A stretch of 8,247 nucleotides of DNA from assembly GCA_003131945.1 (NCBI GenBank), contig PKWD01000073.1, positions 4,180 to 12,426 on the forward strand. Reading direction: 5' to 3'. This document shows positions 1 to 6,217 of the stretch, piece by piece (within the stretch, counting starts at the first letter, position 1; each line of letters starts with the position of its first letter). This DNA comes from Acidimicrobiaceae bacterium. GTDB lineage: Bacteria > Actinomycetota > Acidimicrobiia > Acidimicrobiales > UBA8190. The notes under the pieces were generated by a model that was not told the origin of the DNA, made no database searches, and saw nothing but the letters and a program-made list of their open reading frames with translations. The position numbers and the translations under genes were made by a program.

Positions 1-220
1 CCAGCAGGGCGCCTCCGATGGGCTTGGCCGCGGTCCCCAGGTCGTGGGCCAACGAGTGGCCGAGCAGGAGCCCGAGCAGGGGCATGGCCGCCTCGAAGAC
101 ACCGAAGATCAGGGCCACCCGAAGGCGAAGTCTCCCGTCCACACCGGAGATCCCGAGGGCGGTGGCAGCCCCGAAATTGTCCAAGCCGACCGACATCGCG
201 ACCAGGAAGAGGGCGAGCAC
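1..220 (-). CDS. mntP: MntP-type manganese efflux pump, N-terminal part (3' end beyond window)
   Basis: This reads leftward and runs off the edge, so only the N-terminal third is present. The translation begins with a hydrophobic helix holding 'MSVGLDNFGAATALG', followed by 'LRVALIFGVFEAAMPLLGLL'. This matches the MntP/YtaF pattern, in which helix 1 carries an acidic residue in a '(S/G)xDxFA' motif and helix 2 a conserved 'FGxxExxxPLxG'. MntP proteins are six-helix inner-membrane pumps that export Mn2+. The key acidic residues Asp (LDNF) and Glu (VFEA) are both visible. The start is uncertain. GTG at 220 leaves the usual 8-12 residues before the motif but has no clear Shine-Dalgarno. The frame stays open upstream, with alternatives at TTG 307, GTG 358 and GTG 370, the last preceded by AAAGAG. 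No yybP-ykoY manganese riboswitch is visible upstream. The family call is secure; specificity for Mn2+ is inferred. Confidence 0.8.
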   Translation of the reverse strand, partial: MLALFLVAMSVGLDNFGAATALGISGVDGRLRLRVALIFGVFEAAMPLLGLLLGHSLAHDLGTAAKPIGGALL

Positions 221-394
221 CCTGGCAACGTAACTGCTCTCTGACCGGACGATATCGGCGACCGCTGTTCCGGCGTCTGTGAAGCTCCGATGAAGGATGT
301 GGCCCAAGCTGAAGAACCCTGAAGACCATGTGACGGGTAGCCACGACCACCCGGCCACCGCAGCGGACACGTCTCTTTGCCACCGCACACCCCA

Positions 395-424
395 TTGACT
401 TGGACGGTGACAAAGACCTACCGG
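395..424 (+). promoter_or_regulatory. candidate promoter of the DUF1003-like gene
   Basis: TTGACT at 395-400 is a good -35 match. An 18-base spacer leads to TACCGG at 419-424, a poor -10 that keeps only the leading TA. It lies about 50 bases upstream of the ATG at 472. The rest of the gap between the divergent mntP and this gene shows nothing else recognisable. This is weak, single-site evidence. Confidence 0.3.
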
Positions 425-455
425 GGTTGTCGTGAGAGGGTTGGACACCCGAAGA

Positions 456-463
456 AAGAGGAG
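456..463 (+). promoter_or_regulatory. ribosome binding site fixing the start at 472
   Basis: AAGAGGAG lies 8 bases before ATG 472, an ideal Shine-Dalgarno placement. The alternative in-frame GTG at 463 overlaps this site and so is very unlikely to be the start. Confidence 0.8.
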
Positions 464-471
464 TGGCCACC

Positions 472-924
472 ATGAGCTACGTCCACGTACCGCATCCGCA
501 CACCGTCGAGCGCCTCCAGCACCTGGACAAACCGGTGAAAACCGTCGATGTCCTGCGGGAGAAGGCGACAACCAAGTTCAACGCGTGGTTGGCCGTGAAG
601 ATCACCGACGGGGTGGGCACCATGTGGTGCGCTTATTTGTTCGCCGCGGTTGCCTTCATCGGACTGCTGCCCGCCCTGAAACCGGGTGGTGAAGGGATCA
701 TCGCCTGGATCGCCCAGACGTTTCTCCAGCTCGTCCTGCTGTCGATCATCATCGTCGGGCAAAACATTGCGGCCGCTTCTTCGGACAAACGCTCGGAGAA
801 CACGTATAAGGACGCCGAGGCAATCTTGAGCGAGGCGCTCGAGATCCAGAAGCATCTGCAATCCCAAGATGAGGATCTGATTGCGGCACTCAACGCGGCT
901 CTTGCGAAGGGCTCCAGCGCGTGA
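472..924 (+). CDS. small two-helix membrane protein, DUF1003-like
   Basis: The protein has 150 residues. A polar N-terminus of about 45 residues is followed by two membrane helices at about 48-68 ('GTMWCAYLFAAVAFIGLL') and 77-97 ('WIAQTFLQLVLLSIIIVGQN'). After these comes a cytoplasmic-looking amphipathic tail starting 'AAASSDKRSENTYKDAE', with coiled-coil character to the end. The order of the short loop, the second helix ending in 'xxxQN', and then charged 'DKRxExxYxxxxE' resembles the DUF1003 family, whose biochemical role is unknown. I infer the relationship from pattern; it may belong to a sister family usually labelled hypothetical. The start at 472 is set by the Shine-Dalgarno at 456-463. 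The stop at 922-924 overlaps a GTG at 921 that opens the doubtful ORF downstream. Confidence 0.8.
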   Translation: MSYVHVPHPHTVERLQHLDKPVKTVDVLREKATTKFNAWLAVKITDGVGTMWCAYLFAAVAFIGLLPALKPGGEGIIAWIAQTFLQLVLLSIIIVGQNIAAASSDKRSENTYKDAEAILSEALEIQKHLQSQDEDLIAALNAALAKGSSA

Positions 925-1340
925 AGAGACGGCTCAATGTCGAATCGATCTTTTGGGTGACATTGGCGTTTCAGATGGGGTCCGGCCCCACACCATGGTG
1001 GGACGATGCTCACGACGATGTCCCGACCCCACGGAGTCCGTCGCCACCGCTCCCGACGCTTCGTGAGGCTCGACGGCCATGGAGGAAGGGGTTTGGGCTC
1101 TGCGCGTCCACGCCCGGGAATCCACGCTCGATCGCGCCACGGTGGCCCGGGCGTAACGGAATCGGGAAGAGGGAAAGGATGCAGCTAAAGTCAGACGCCG
1201 CGGACTCGTCTCGGTGGCTGGGTTGTGGGCCGTCACGGCAGCACTCTCCACATCGCGACGCGACGCCCAACCTGTCCCGACACCATGAGCACCGGCGCCA
1301 AAGAGCCTCTTCTCTCTCGAACAGCGATGGCAAACCGTGA
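921..1340 (+). CDS. doubtful 139-aa ORF bridging two genes (may be non-coding spacer)
   Basis: This open frame fills the 412-base gap before the LCP gene. Its GTG (921) overlaps the stop of the preceding gene as GTGA. Its own TGA (1338-1340) overlaps the GTG of the LCP gene as GTGA. AAGGG at 907-911 lies 9 bases before its start. An internal ATG at 1179 has AAGAGGG at 1167-1173 just upstream, which would give a 53-residue product. Against a real gene, the translation is rich in Arg, Pro, His and Trp and has no hydrophobic core or recognisable domain. Its third-position G/C is also visibly lower than in neighbouring genes. It most likely is a leader or spacer region; a small or fast-evolving protein cannot be excluded. 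Nothing else is recognisable in the gap except a weak TGGGG/CCCCA hairpin (976-990) and a CACCATGGTG palindrome (991-1000). Confidence 0.2.
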   Translation: MKRRLNVESIFWVTLAFQMGSGPTPWWDDAHDDVPTPRSPSPPLPTLREARRPWRKGFGLCASTPGNPRSIAPRWPGRNGIGKRERMQLKSDAADSSRWLGCGPSRQHSPHRDATPNLSRHHEHRRQRASSLSNSDGKP

Positions 1341-3136
1341 CCGACGAGCCGTCTGACGACAGTGCGCCCGACGTGTCGGGCGCCTCGCCGCACCCTGATG
1401 GGCCGGGCGCGGCCGAGCCGAACGGCGTCAGTACGGCACTCCCGTCGCGGATAGAGCGACGAAAAGCGAAACATGCCCAACGTTCGCGACGACGCAGAAG
1501 AATCGTCTTCATCTCCGTTGGAAGCTTTGTGGGACTCGTGGTCCTGGTCATCGCCGCCGGGGCCGCCTTTCTCTGGTACGAGAACGGGCGCATCCACCGG
1601 GTCAGTGTGAAACACCTTTCCACCGTGCGGACGACGGGCAATCAGAAGGACGTGGAGAACATCCTCCTCATCGGTTCGACCACCCGGTGCGGCCTGAAGG
1701 AGCAAAACATCGCTTTCGGATTGTGTGACGAAGGAGTGACGGGCGTCAACAGCGACGTGGTCATGATCCTGCACCTTGATCCTGATCATCACCGGGCGTC
1801 GATCTTGTCGATTCCTCGAGACACCTTCGTCCCGAACGCCCGCCCCGGGGGCGTCAACAAGATCGATGCCGCTCTGGGATCGCCCGACGGTCCCGGTCAG
1901 CTCATCGCCGCCATCACTGACGACTTCGGCATCCCCATCCAGCACTACGTGCAGCTGAACTTCGACAGCTTCCAGGGTGTCGTCCAAGCCCTGGGCGGGC
2001 TCAAGATGTATTTTCCCATGCCCGTCTATGACCAGGAGTCGTCGCTCTACGTTCCGGACACCGGCTGCATGACGCTCAACGGCTTCGAAGCGCTCGCCGT
2101 CGTCCGTGCCCGTCATCTCCAGTACCAGCCGCCAGGCGACAGCGGCCTACCCCGGTACGCCTGGCCGTACGATCCGCAGAGCGACCTGAGCCGGATCCGA
2201 CGCGATCATGAGTTCCTCCGCGTCCTCGCCACGACGGTCGCCAAACGCGGGCTCGGCAATTTCATCTCCGACCTCCAACTGATCGACTCGCTCTCGGGCA
2301 ACCTCGTCGTCGACAAGGGCTTCTCGGCCACGGCCATGGCCCACCTCATCCTCGATTTCCACGGCGTCGACCCCAATGACGTCCCTCAGTACACCCTTCC
2401 GGTGGTGGTCGACGGACAGGGGTACTACTACGACGGTGGTGGATACGGAGACATCGTTTTTCCCGTCCAGCCCGAGGACCGGGAGGTCGCGTCCCAATTC
2501 CTCGGCACCAAGCCGACGGAGGACGCATCCGGCACAGCGCTCCCCCTGCCGGGCACTTTCACCGTCGCCGTCGAGAACGGCAGCGGTACCGACAATGGGG
2601 GATCGACCACAGCGGGGGGCCTCAGGCAGCTCGGCTTTCACGTGACGTCGATCACCGATACCCCCGCCGCGGCGACCACGACCGAGACGACGATTCTCTA
2701 TGCCAATCCTGCAGAACTGAGTGACGCCCTCCGTGTCCAGACGGCGATGTCGGGACTGGCGGTCCTCGGCTATGACCCAGGGCTGGTGGCCGGGGGCGGG
2801 CCAGCCCAAGCAGGTGCTTCAGCGGGCGCGGGTTCCACCTCAGACACCATCGATGTGGGCTCCCCTCTTCCGGCGTCGGAGAACGCCGATGTCGTGGTCG
2901 TGACAGGCTCCAACTTCGCCGTGATTCCCTCGCCTTCGTCTTCGGCGTCCGCCACAGGCTCCCCGTCCTCGACGTCCAGCACCCCGTCAGGCGCCGGGGA
3001 CCGCTCTGTCACGACGACCACGGTTGCGGGGCCACTGGCCAACAGCCCGAACCTCTCAGCGGCCTCGGGGTCGACCTCACCTCTCCAGCCATGGGATCCA
3101 CGCTCGTGCACCGCCACCGGCGGCGAGGGCCCGTAA
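1337..3136 (+). CDS. LytR-CpsA-Psr (LCP) family cell-wall glycopolymer ligase with LytR_C domain
   Basis: The protein has 599 residues. Residues 1-55 are cytoplasmic, with a basic stretch 'RRKAKHAQRSRRRRR'. A single membrane helix spans about 56-79. An extracellular LCP domain spans about 107-300, with 'ILLIGSTTR', 'NSDVVMILHLD' (Asp140), 'SILSIPRDTFV' (Arg161, Asp162), 'VVRARH' and 'DLSRIRRDHEFLR'. These hold the conserved acidic and arginine residues that bind polyprenyl-pyrophosphate and metal. A LytR_C domain starts near 407 ('FTVAVENGSGTDNG') and ends near 527. Its last strand is separated by a Gly/Ala-rich insert (about 483-512). A Ser/Thr/Pro-rich tail (531-599) follows. LCP enzymes transfer lipid-linked glycopolymers, such as arabinogalactan or teichoic-type polymers, to peptidoglycan outside the membrane; the polymer here is unknown. 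GTG 1337 is the first possible start after an in-frame stop at 1286. It lacks a Shine-Dalgarno, which fits translational coupling to upstream translation. Confidence 0.93.
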   Translation: MTDEPSDDSAPDVSGASPHPDGPGAAEPNGVSTALPSRIERRKAKHAQRSRRRRRIVFISVGSFVGLVVLVIAAGAAFLWYENGRIHRVSVKHLSTVRTTGNQKDVENILLIGSTTRCGLKEQNIAFGLCDEGVTGVNSDVVMILHLDPDHHRASILSIPRDTFVPNARPGGVNKIDAALGSPDGPGQLIAAITDDFGIPIQHYVQLNFDSFQGVVQALGGLKMYFPMPVYDQESSLYVPDTGCMTLNGFEALAVVRARHLQYQPPGDSGLPRYAWPYDPQSDLSRIRRDHEFLRVLATTVAKRGLGNFISDLQLIDSLSGNLVVDKGFSATAMAHLILDFHGVDPNDVPQYTLPVVVDGQGYYYDGGGYGDIVFPVQPEDREVASQFLGTKPTEDASGTALPLPGTFTVAVENGSGTDNGGSTTAGGLRQLGFHVTSITDTPAAATTTETTILYANPAELSDALRVQTAMSGLAVLGYDPGLVAGGGPAQAGASAGAGSTSDTIDVGSPLPASENADVVVVTGSNFAVIPSPSSSASATGSPSSTSSTPSGAGDRSVTTTTVAGPLANSPNLSAASGSTSPLQPWDPRSCTATGGEGP

Positions 3137-3196
3137 ATCGATCCGGCTACGGAGTAGCGTTGGCCTGTCCACAGGGTCCGCTGTGACATCCGACTG

Positions 3197-3229
3197 GAGG
3201 ATGAGTCTCGGGGTCGAAGGATCATCCTC
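3197..3229. repeat. inverted repeat GAGGATGA / TCATCCTC
   Basis: Two perfect 8-base arms (3197-3204 and 3222-3229) enclose a 17-base loop. With one bulged G, the pairing extends outward by CTG/CAG. It sits in the 135-base gap between the LCP stop and the ABC remnant, about 43 bases before the remnant's GTG. There is no T-tract, so it is a poor intrinsic terminator. It could be an operator of the former ABC operon or a 3'-end structure of the LCP transcript. Confidence 0.4.
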
Positions 3230-3271
3230 AGGTCGGTCGATTTCGCCACCTCCGACCCGTATTGTGCGTGG

Positions 3272-3470
3272 GTGACTTCCCTCGGCGAGTCCAACGCCGT
3301 CGCCACGTCCGGACTCACCAAGCGGTTTGGGGATCGCACGGTCGTCGATCAGCTCGACGTGTCGATTCCGACGGGGTCTGTCTGCGGGTTCGTGGGCCCC
3401 AACGGTCTACCTCGTCGCCGTCGGTTTCGTCACGACGTTGGTCGTCACCGGGGAGGACAGAACCGCGTGA
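3272..3470 (+). pseudogene. deletion remnant: ABC-transporter ATPase 5' end joined to the 3' end of a membrane-protein gene
   Basis: GTG 3272 opens 45 codons typical of an ABC-2 type drug or export ATPase: 'SGLTKRFGDRTVVDQLDVSI', then 'SVCGFVGPNG'. The latter is the start of Walker A (GPNGxGKST), and the reading is lost there, at about 3405. No Walker A lysine, Q-loop, signature motif or Walker B follows. In the next frame, from 3405 to the TGA at 3468-3470, the DNA reads 'VYLVAVGFVTTLVVTGEDRTA', a terminal membrane helix with a short polar tail. Nearly all its third positions are G/C, as in real genes here. The simplest explanation is one deletion removing most of the ATPase gene and all but the end of its partner permease. 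Identifying the 3' piece as that permease is inferred; the ATPase identity is clear. The ATPase frame stays open past the join to 3583, where its TGA overlaps ATG 3580 of the next gene. No function is expected. Confidence 0.8.
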
Positions 3471-3532
3471 CACGGACGGTTTGTCCGGGCCCTCCCACCG
3501 GCCTCGACCCGGGAAATCCCGATAGCGATCCT

Positions 3533-3555
3533 CCGTGGCGACTTGGGCGCCACGG
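3533..3555. repeat. perfect inverted repeat CCGTGGCG / CGCCACGG upstream of the DUF347 gene
   Basis: Two perfect 8-base G/C-rich arms (3533-3540 and 3548-3555) enclose a 7-base loop. It ends 24 bases before ATG 3580, so it would lie in the leader of the DUF347 transcript. With no T-tract it may be an operator or an RNA hairpin affecting translation, or a leftover terminator of the deleted ABC operon. It also covers the alternative GTG at 3535, arguing against that start. Confidence 0.4.
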
Positions 3556-3579
3556 GACGTCCCAGGGCATGCTGATGGC

Positions 3580-4362
3580 ATGACCGAACACGCCCTTCCG
3601 TCACCATGGACAACCCGCGGGGCTCTCAGAGTTCCCGAGATCACCGTCTACTTCTGGGTCATCAAGGCGCTGTCGACAGCCCTGGGTGAGGCGACTTCGG
3701 ACTACCTGGTCAAGACGCTGAACCCCGTTCCGGCCGTTGGCCTCGGGTTCATCGGCTTCTGCGTGGCACTCTTGATCCAGTTCTCGAGGCACCGGTATAT
3801 CGCTTGGGCCTACTGGCTGGCGGTGGTCGGAGTGGGCGTCTTCGGCACCATGGCCGCCGATGTGCTTCACGTCGGCTTTCACGTCCCTTACGACGCGTCT
3901 TCGATCCTGTACGCCATCGTCCTGGCTGCGGTCTTCGTGGTCTGGGAACGGACGGAGAAGACGCTCTCGATCCACACTATCGATACGCCACGCCGCGAAG
4001 CCTTTTACTGGGCTGCGGTCGTCGCCACTTTTGCCATGGGCACCGCCGTAGGAGACCTGACGGCGGTGACTCTTCACCTCGGTTATGGCGCCTCGATCCT
4101 GCTCTTCGCCGCCATCATATTGATCCCCGCCATCGGCTATCGCTGGTTCCGATGGAGCCCCATATTCACTTTCTGGTTCGCCTACGTCGTCACCCGCCCG
4201 GTCGGCGCGTCGTTCGCCGACTGGGTCGGCAAGCCAACCCGGGTCAGTGGACTCGGCTGGGGCGACGGTCGGATCGCCGTCGTCCTGGCCGTCGCCATCA
4301 TCGGCCTGGTCGCATTCCTTTCCATCACGCACAGGGACGTACAGAAGCAACGGACGACGTGA
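3580..4362 (+). CDS. DUF347-repeat integral membrane protein (COG4705-like)
   Basis: The protein has 260 residues built from four related membrane segments of about 50 residues, each with a helix pair and a G-x(3-4)-D core. Repeat 1 is 'VPEITVYFWVIKALSTALGE' with 'ATSDYLV' (18-44). Repeat 2 is 'FGTMAADVLHVGF' (about 75-120). Repeat 3 is 'MGTAVGDLTAVTLHLGYG' (about 140-185). Repeat 4 is 'VGASFADWVGKP' (about 193-245). The family is annotated as uncharacterised membrane-anchored proteins, and its transport or other role is not established. About eight helices are expected. ATG 3580 is preferred because the repeat-1 sequence starts soon after it. The upstream GTG 3535 would add a non-conserved segment and lies inside a hairpin. 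The Shine-Dalgarno is weak (AGGG at 3564-3567). The ATG overlaps as ATGA the stop of the frame coming from the ABC remnant. Its stop overlaps the next gene by 4 bases. Confidence 0.85.
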   Translation: MTEHALPSPWTTRGALRVPEITVYFWVIKALSTALGEATSDYLVKTLNPVPAVGLGFIGFCVALLIQFSRHRYIAWAYWLAVVGVGVFGTMAADVLHVGFHVPYDASSILYAIVLAAVFVVWERTEKTLSIHTIDTPRREAFYWAAVVATFAMGTAVGDLTAVTLHLGYGASILLFAAIILIPAIGYRWFRWSPIFTFWFAYVVTRPVGASFADWVGKPTRVSGLGWGDGRIAVVLAVAIIGLVAFLSITHRDVQKQRTT

Positions 4363-5216
4363 CGAGTTCCTGGCGTGACCCCATATGGCCCGAGGAGGTT
4401 GCTCTCCAAGACGAGGACCTGTCGCCGAGCGAGTGGATTCTTCCCCGACTTCTTCCGTGGGGATCGGGTAGAGGCACCCGTGTAGCGAGCATCGTCCCCT
4501 CGGGATATCCCGCTTACGCCAGAGTGCTCCACCCCGCCACACGAAGCGAGCCAGATCCGGTCATGACGTGGCGCGATGTCGATGTGACCTGGCGCGCCGT
4601 CGCTGATTGGAGCGATAGGACGTATCACCCTCTCATGCAGTTCGGACGCCTCAGCCTGGCGCATCCCGAGTCAGCATTTCCACCCCCGTACACCCGGGAA
4701 CCGCAGGTGGGCTGCTTGTCCTGCGACCGCTGCCATCTCCTTTTTGCGGCTCTGGCGAGTCGGACGACGACCGCCGAGACCTGCTGGCTGGGCATATGGG
4801 AGGGGTGGGGGATCGGTGGGACCAGGGTGGCGTCCTTCGGAGGCGATAGCGAGGGCGCCGAGTTCAAGGCGCGTCAGCAGGAGATCGAGCGGTTCAACAC
4901 GGCGCTGGAAGAGGTGCAGCAGCGCGTGGAGGACGCTCCTCGTTTCGAGCACCCGGCCCGAAAGTACATTCTGGCCAAGGCGCCCCTTCGCTCTGCCTGC
5001 GAGCTCGGTCGGTCACCGCTCAATGTGACGCCCAGCCTCGTGTGGCCGGACGACCGGGCGTGGTGCGTCGGCACCGAGATCGATTTCGATTCAACCCTCG
5101 TCGCCGCTTCCGAAGAGTGTGTCACGGCGCTGCTGTCGAAGGACGGGCTCGAAGTCGTCCGGGTGGAACCGAACGGCCGACTCGACATCGACGGCGACGT
5201 GCTCAACTTCCTTTGA
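4359..5216 (+). CDS. conserved actinobacterial protein of unknown function
   Basis: This is a soluble protein of 285 residues with no signal peptide or membrane helix. GTG 4359 overlaps the stop of the DUF347 gene as GTGA, so the two are probably co-transcribed and translationally coupled. Recognisable blocks include 'GYPAYARVLHPA' (49-60), 'DRTYHPLMQFGRLS' (86-99), 'ETCWLGIWEGWG' (140-151), 'HPARKYILAKAPL' (198-210) and 'PSLVWPDDRAWCVGTEIDFD' (225-244). It ends in 'LEVVRVEPNGRLDIDGD'. I recognise this block order from hypothetical proteins widespread in Streptomyces and other Actinobacteria; no function is known to me. The Trp/Tyr/His-rich conserved blocks suggest a ligand or protein-binding fold rather than a known enzyme. 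A CxxCxxC cluster (Cys119, 122, 125) lies in a variable region and could bind metal. The frame is open far upstream, but that part is a shadow of the DUF347 gene. Confidence 0.85.
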   Translation: MTSSWRDPIWPEEVALQDEDLSPSEWILPRLLPWGSGRGTRVASIVPSGYPAYARVLHPATRSEPDPVMTWRDVDVTWRAVADWSDRTYHPLMQFGRLSLAHPESAFPPPYTREPQVGCLSCDRCHLLFAALASRTTTAETCWLGIWEGWGIGGTRVASFGGDSEGAEFKARQQEIERFNTALEEVQQRVEDAPRFEHPARKYILAKAPLRSACELGRSPLNVTPSLVWPDDRAWCVGTEIDFDSTLVAASEECVTALLSKDGLEVVRVEPNGRLDIDGDVLNFL

Positions 5217-5230
5217 GGTGCATGTAGGCA

Positions 5231-5254
5231 GCATCACCCACGGCGTCGTGATGC
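5231..5254. terminator. possible bidirectional terminator between convergent genes
   Basis: GCATCAC (5231-5237) and GTGATGC (5248-5254) form a perfect 7-base inverted repeat with a 10-base loop. It sits midway between two convergent stops (5216 on plus, 5283 on minus), where a shared terminator is expected. There is no clear T-tract on either side. Terminators without a U-tract are common in Actinobacteria, but this one is unproven. Confidence 0.4.
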
Positions 5255-5282
5255 AAGGCCAGGGAAACGCGGCGCAAGTCGA

Positions 5283-6191
5283 TCAGCCAGGAGGACCAGT
5301 CTCGCCGTTGGGACCGCCGGTGCAGGTTGCGGCCTGATCGCCGAACGTGTTGCCGTCGACGATGCTGGGTGACCCGGAGCTCGCCCCGATGTTGGGGGCA
5401 GGATTGTTATCGGCGCAGTAGGCCGACCCGGAAATGATGTCCGAGCCGATGTCATACTCGTCGATGGTCTGCTCGCTGTTGTTGGCAAACGCCAGGGACC
5501 CGCTCAGGATCGACCGGATCACGCCGGCCCAGACGCCGCCATAGTCAACCTCGGTGATCCCACCGTTGATTTGGTCGTCCTCAAAATCGGTGTAGTTGGT
5601 TTCCGGTGCATTGTGGGACAACGCTTCGACGATGGCGTTGGTGGCGCCGCCGCCCAACACCGACACGGGGCCGCCGATGGTGGTGTTCTGAATCACGACG
5701 GCGGAGGGGTCCTGGGCCGTGACCGAACCCTGAATCGAGGCGAAGGGCGGCTTGCCGGGACGCTCGGTGCCCAGGTAAAAGAGCGCCCCGCTCATCACTG
5801 TCACCTGCCCCAGAATGTTGACGGGGTGCCTCTCGTTCTTCAGTCCGGCGACAAAGAGCGAGTCCGGCTGAAGCATCACGTCTCCGACGATCTTCAGGTC
5901 GGCGGCGTTGGCCGTCACCCCGGTCGCCAACCCGGACCCGTCCTGCAAGGTGACCCCGGAGAGAACGGTGACCGGCTTCGGCCCGGGGATCTCGCAGATC
6001 GATCCCGGAGGCATGGTCAGCGACGTGTACGTACCCGACGGGATGAATGCCGGGGCGGTCAAGGTCCCCGAGCACGTGTAGGCCGTCGGCGGTGGCGGAG
6101 GCGGCGGTTTCGCGCCGGTGGCTGCGGACACGCCGACGACCGATGCAGCGACGATGACGGCCGTGGAAATCAACCGGGCAGACATTCTCAT
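5283..6191 (-). CDS. secreted Gly/Ser/Thr-rich protein, probably beta-helical, collagen-like C-terminal end
   Basis: The protein has 302 residues. The N-terminus 'MRMSARLISTAVIVAASVVG' followed by 'VSAATGA' is a Sec signal peptide, with likely cleavage after residue 24 or 27. A run of seven prolines (29-35) precedes the mature body. The body repeats short turns of the type 'xxLxVxGxVxLxxxSxLxV', for example 'ADLKIVGDVMLQPDSLFVAG' (97-116) and 'VNILGQVTVMSGALFYLG' (124-141). Other turns are 'SIQGSVTAQDPSAVVIQN' and 'TTIGGPVSVLGGG'. This is the spacing of a right-handed parallel beta-helix, as in adhesins and polysaccharide-active proteins. Four cysteines (40, 66, 259, 290) could form two disulfides. 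The chain ends 'GGPNGETGPPG', a short collagen-like piece with no sortase or lipobox anchor. ATG 6191 is chosen because AAAGG lies 8 bases upstream; ATG 6185 and GTG 6200 are alternatives. I do not recognise a named family. Confidence 0.8.
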   Translation of the reverse strand: MRMSARLISTAVIVAASVVGVSAATGAKPPPPPPPTAYTCSGTLTAPAFIPSGTYTSLTMPPGSICEIPGPKPVTVLSGVTLQDGSGLATGVTANAADLKIVGDVMLQPDSLFVAGLKNERHPVNILGQVTVMSGALFYLGTERPGKPPFASIQGSVTAQDPSAVVIQNTTIGGPVSVLGGGATNAIVEALSHNAPETNYTDFEDDQINGGITEVDYGGVWAGVIRSILSGSLAFANNSEQTIDEYDIGSDIISGSAYCADNNPAPNIGASSGSPSIVDGNTFGDQAATCTGGPNGETGPPG

Positions 6192-6215
6192 GGCTCCCAC
6201 CTTTCACCAGGAGCC
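6192..6215 (-). promoter_or_regulatory. hairpin presenting the ribosome binding site of the secreted-protein gene
   Basis: Read on the minus strand, GGCTCC (6215-6210) and GGAGCC (6197-6192) pair perfectly. The 12-base loop contains the Shine-Dalgarno AAAGG (6204-6200), and the stem ends directly against the ATG at 6191. Folding would leave the Shine-Dalgarno single-stranded but put a stem between it and the start codon, so translation could be sensitive to this structure. This is visible in the sequence; a regulatory role is inferred. Confidence 0.4.
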
Positions 6216-6217
6216 CC

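Noticed and set aside
221..471. Manganese riboswitch (yybP-ykoY) upstream of the MntP-type gene
   Set aside because: I looked on the minus strand for the conserved GGGGAGUA and CCGACAG-type segments and found none.
1285..1356. Possible 23-residue leader peptide overlapping the LCP start
   Set aside because: It has no Shine-Dalgarno and no peptide features suggesting attenuation; start and stop pairs of this size are expected by chance.
1010..2116. Long minus-strand ORF antisense to the LCP gene
   Set aside because: Long antisense frames are normal in high-GC coding DNA. The plus strand encodes an unmistakable LCP protein.
3473..3521. Small hairpins CGGAC/GTCCG (3473-3487) and CGGG/CCCG (3510-3521) after the ABC remnant
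   Set aside because: Stems of 4-5 bases without T-tracts are frequent by chance at this G/C content.
3272..3583. An intact 103-residue protein from the ABC-remnant frame
   Set aside because: Past residue 45 the frame is Arg/Pro-rich with no ABC motifs, while another frame carries the coding-like membrane tail. The ORF is a by-product of the deletion.
3804..4358. In-frame upstream extension of the 285-residue conserved protein to a 470-residue ORF
   Set aside because: The extra 185 residues are Arg/Gly/His-rich and are a shadow of the DUF347 gene in another frame. The conserved blocks begin after GTG 4359, which overlaps the preceding stop.
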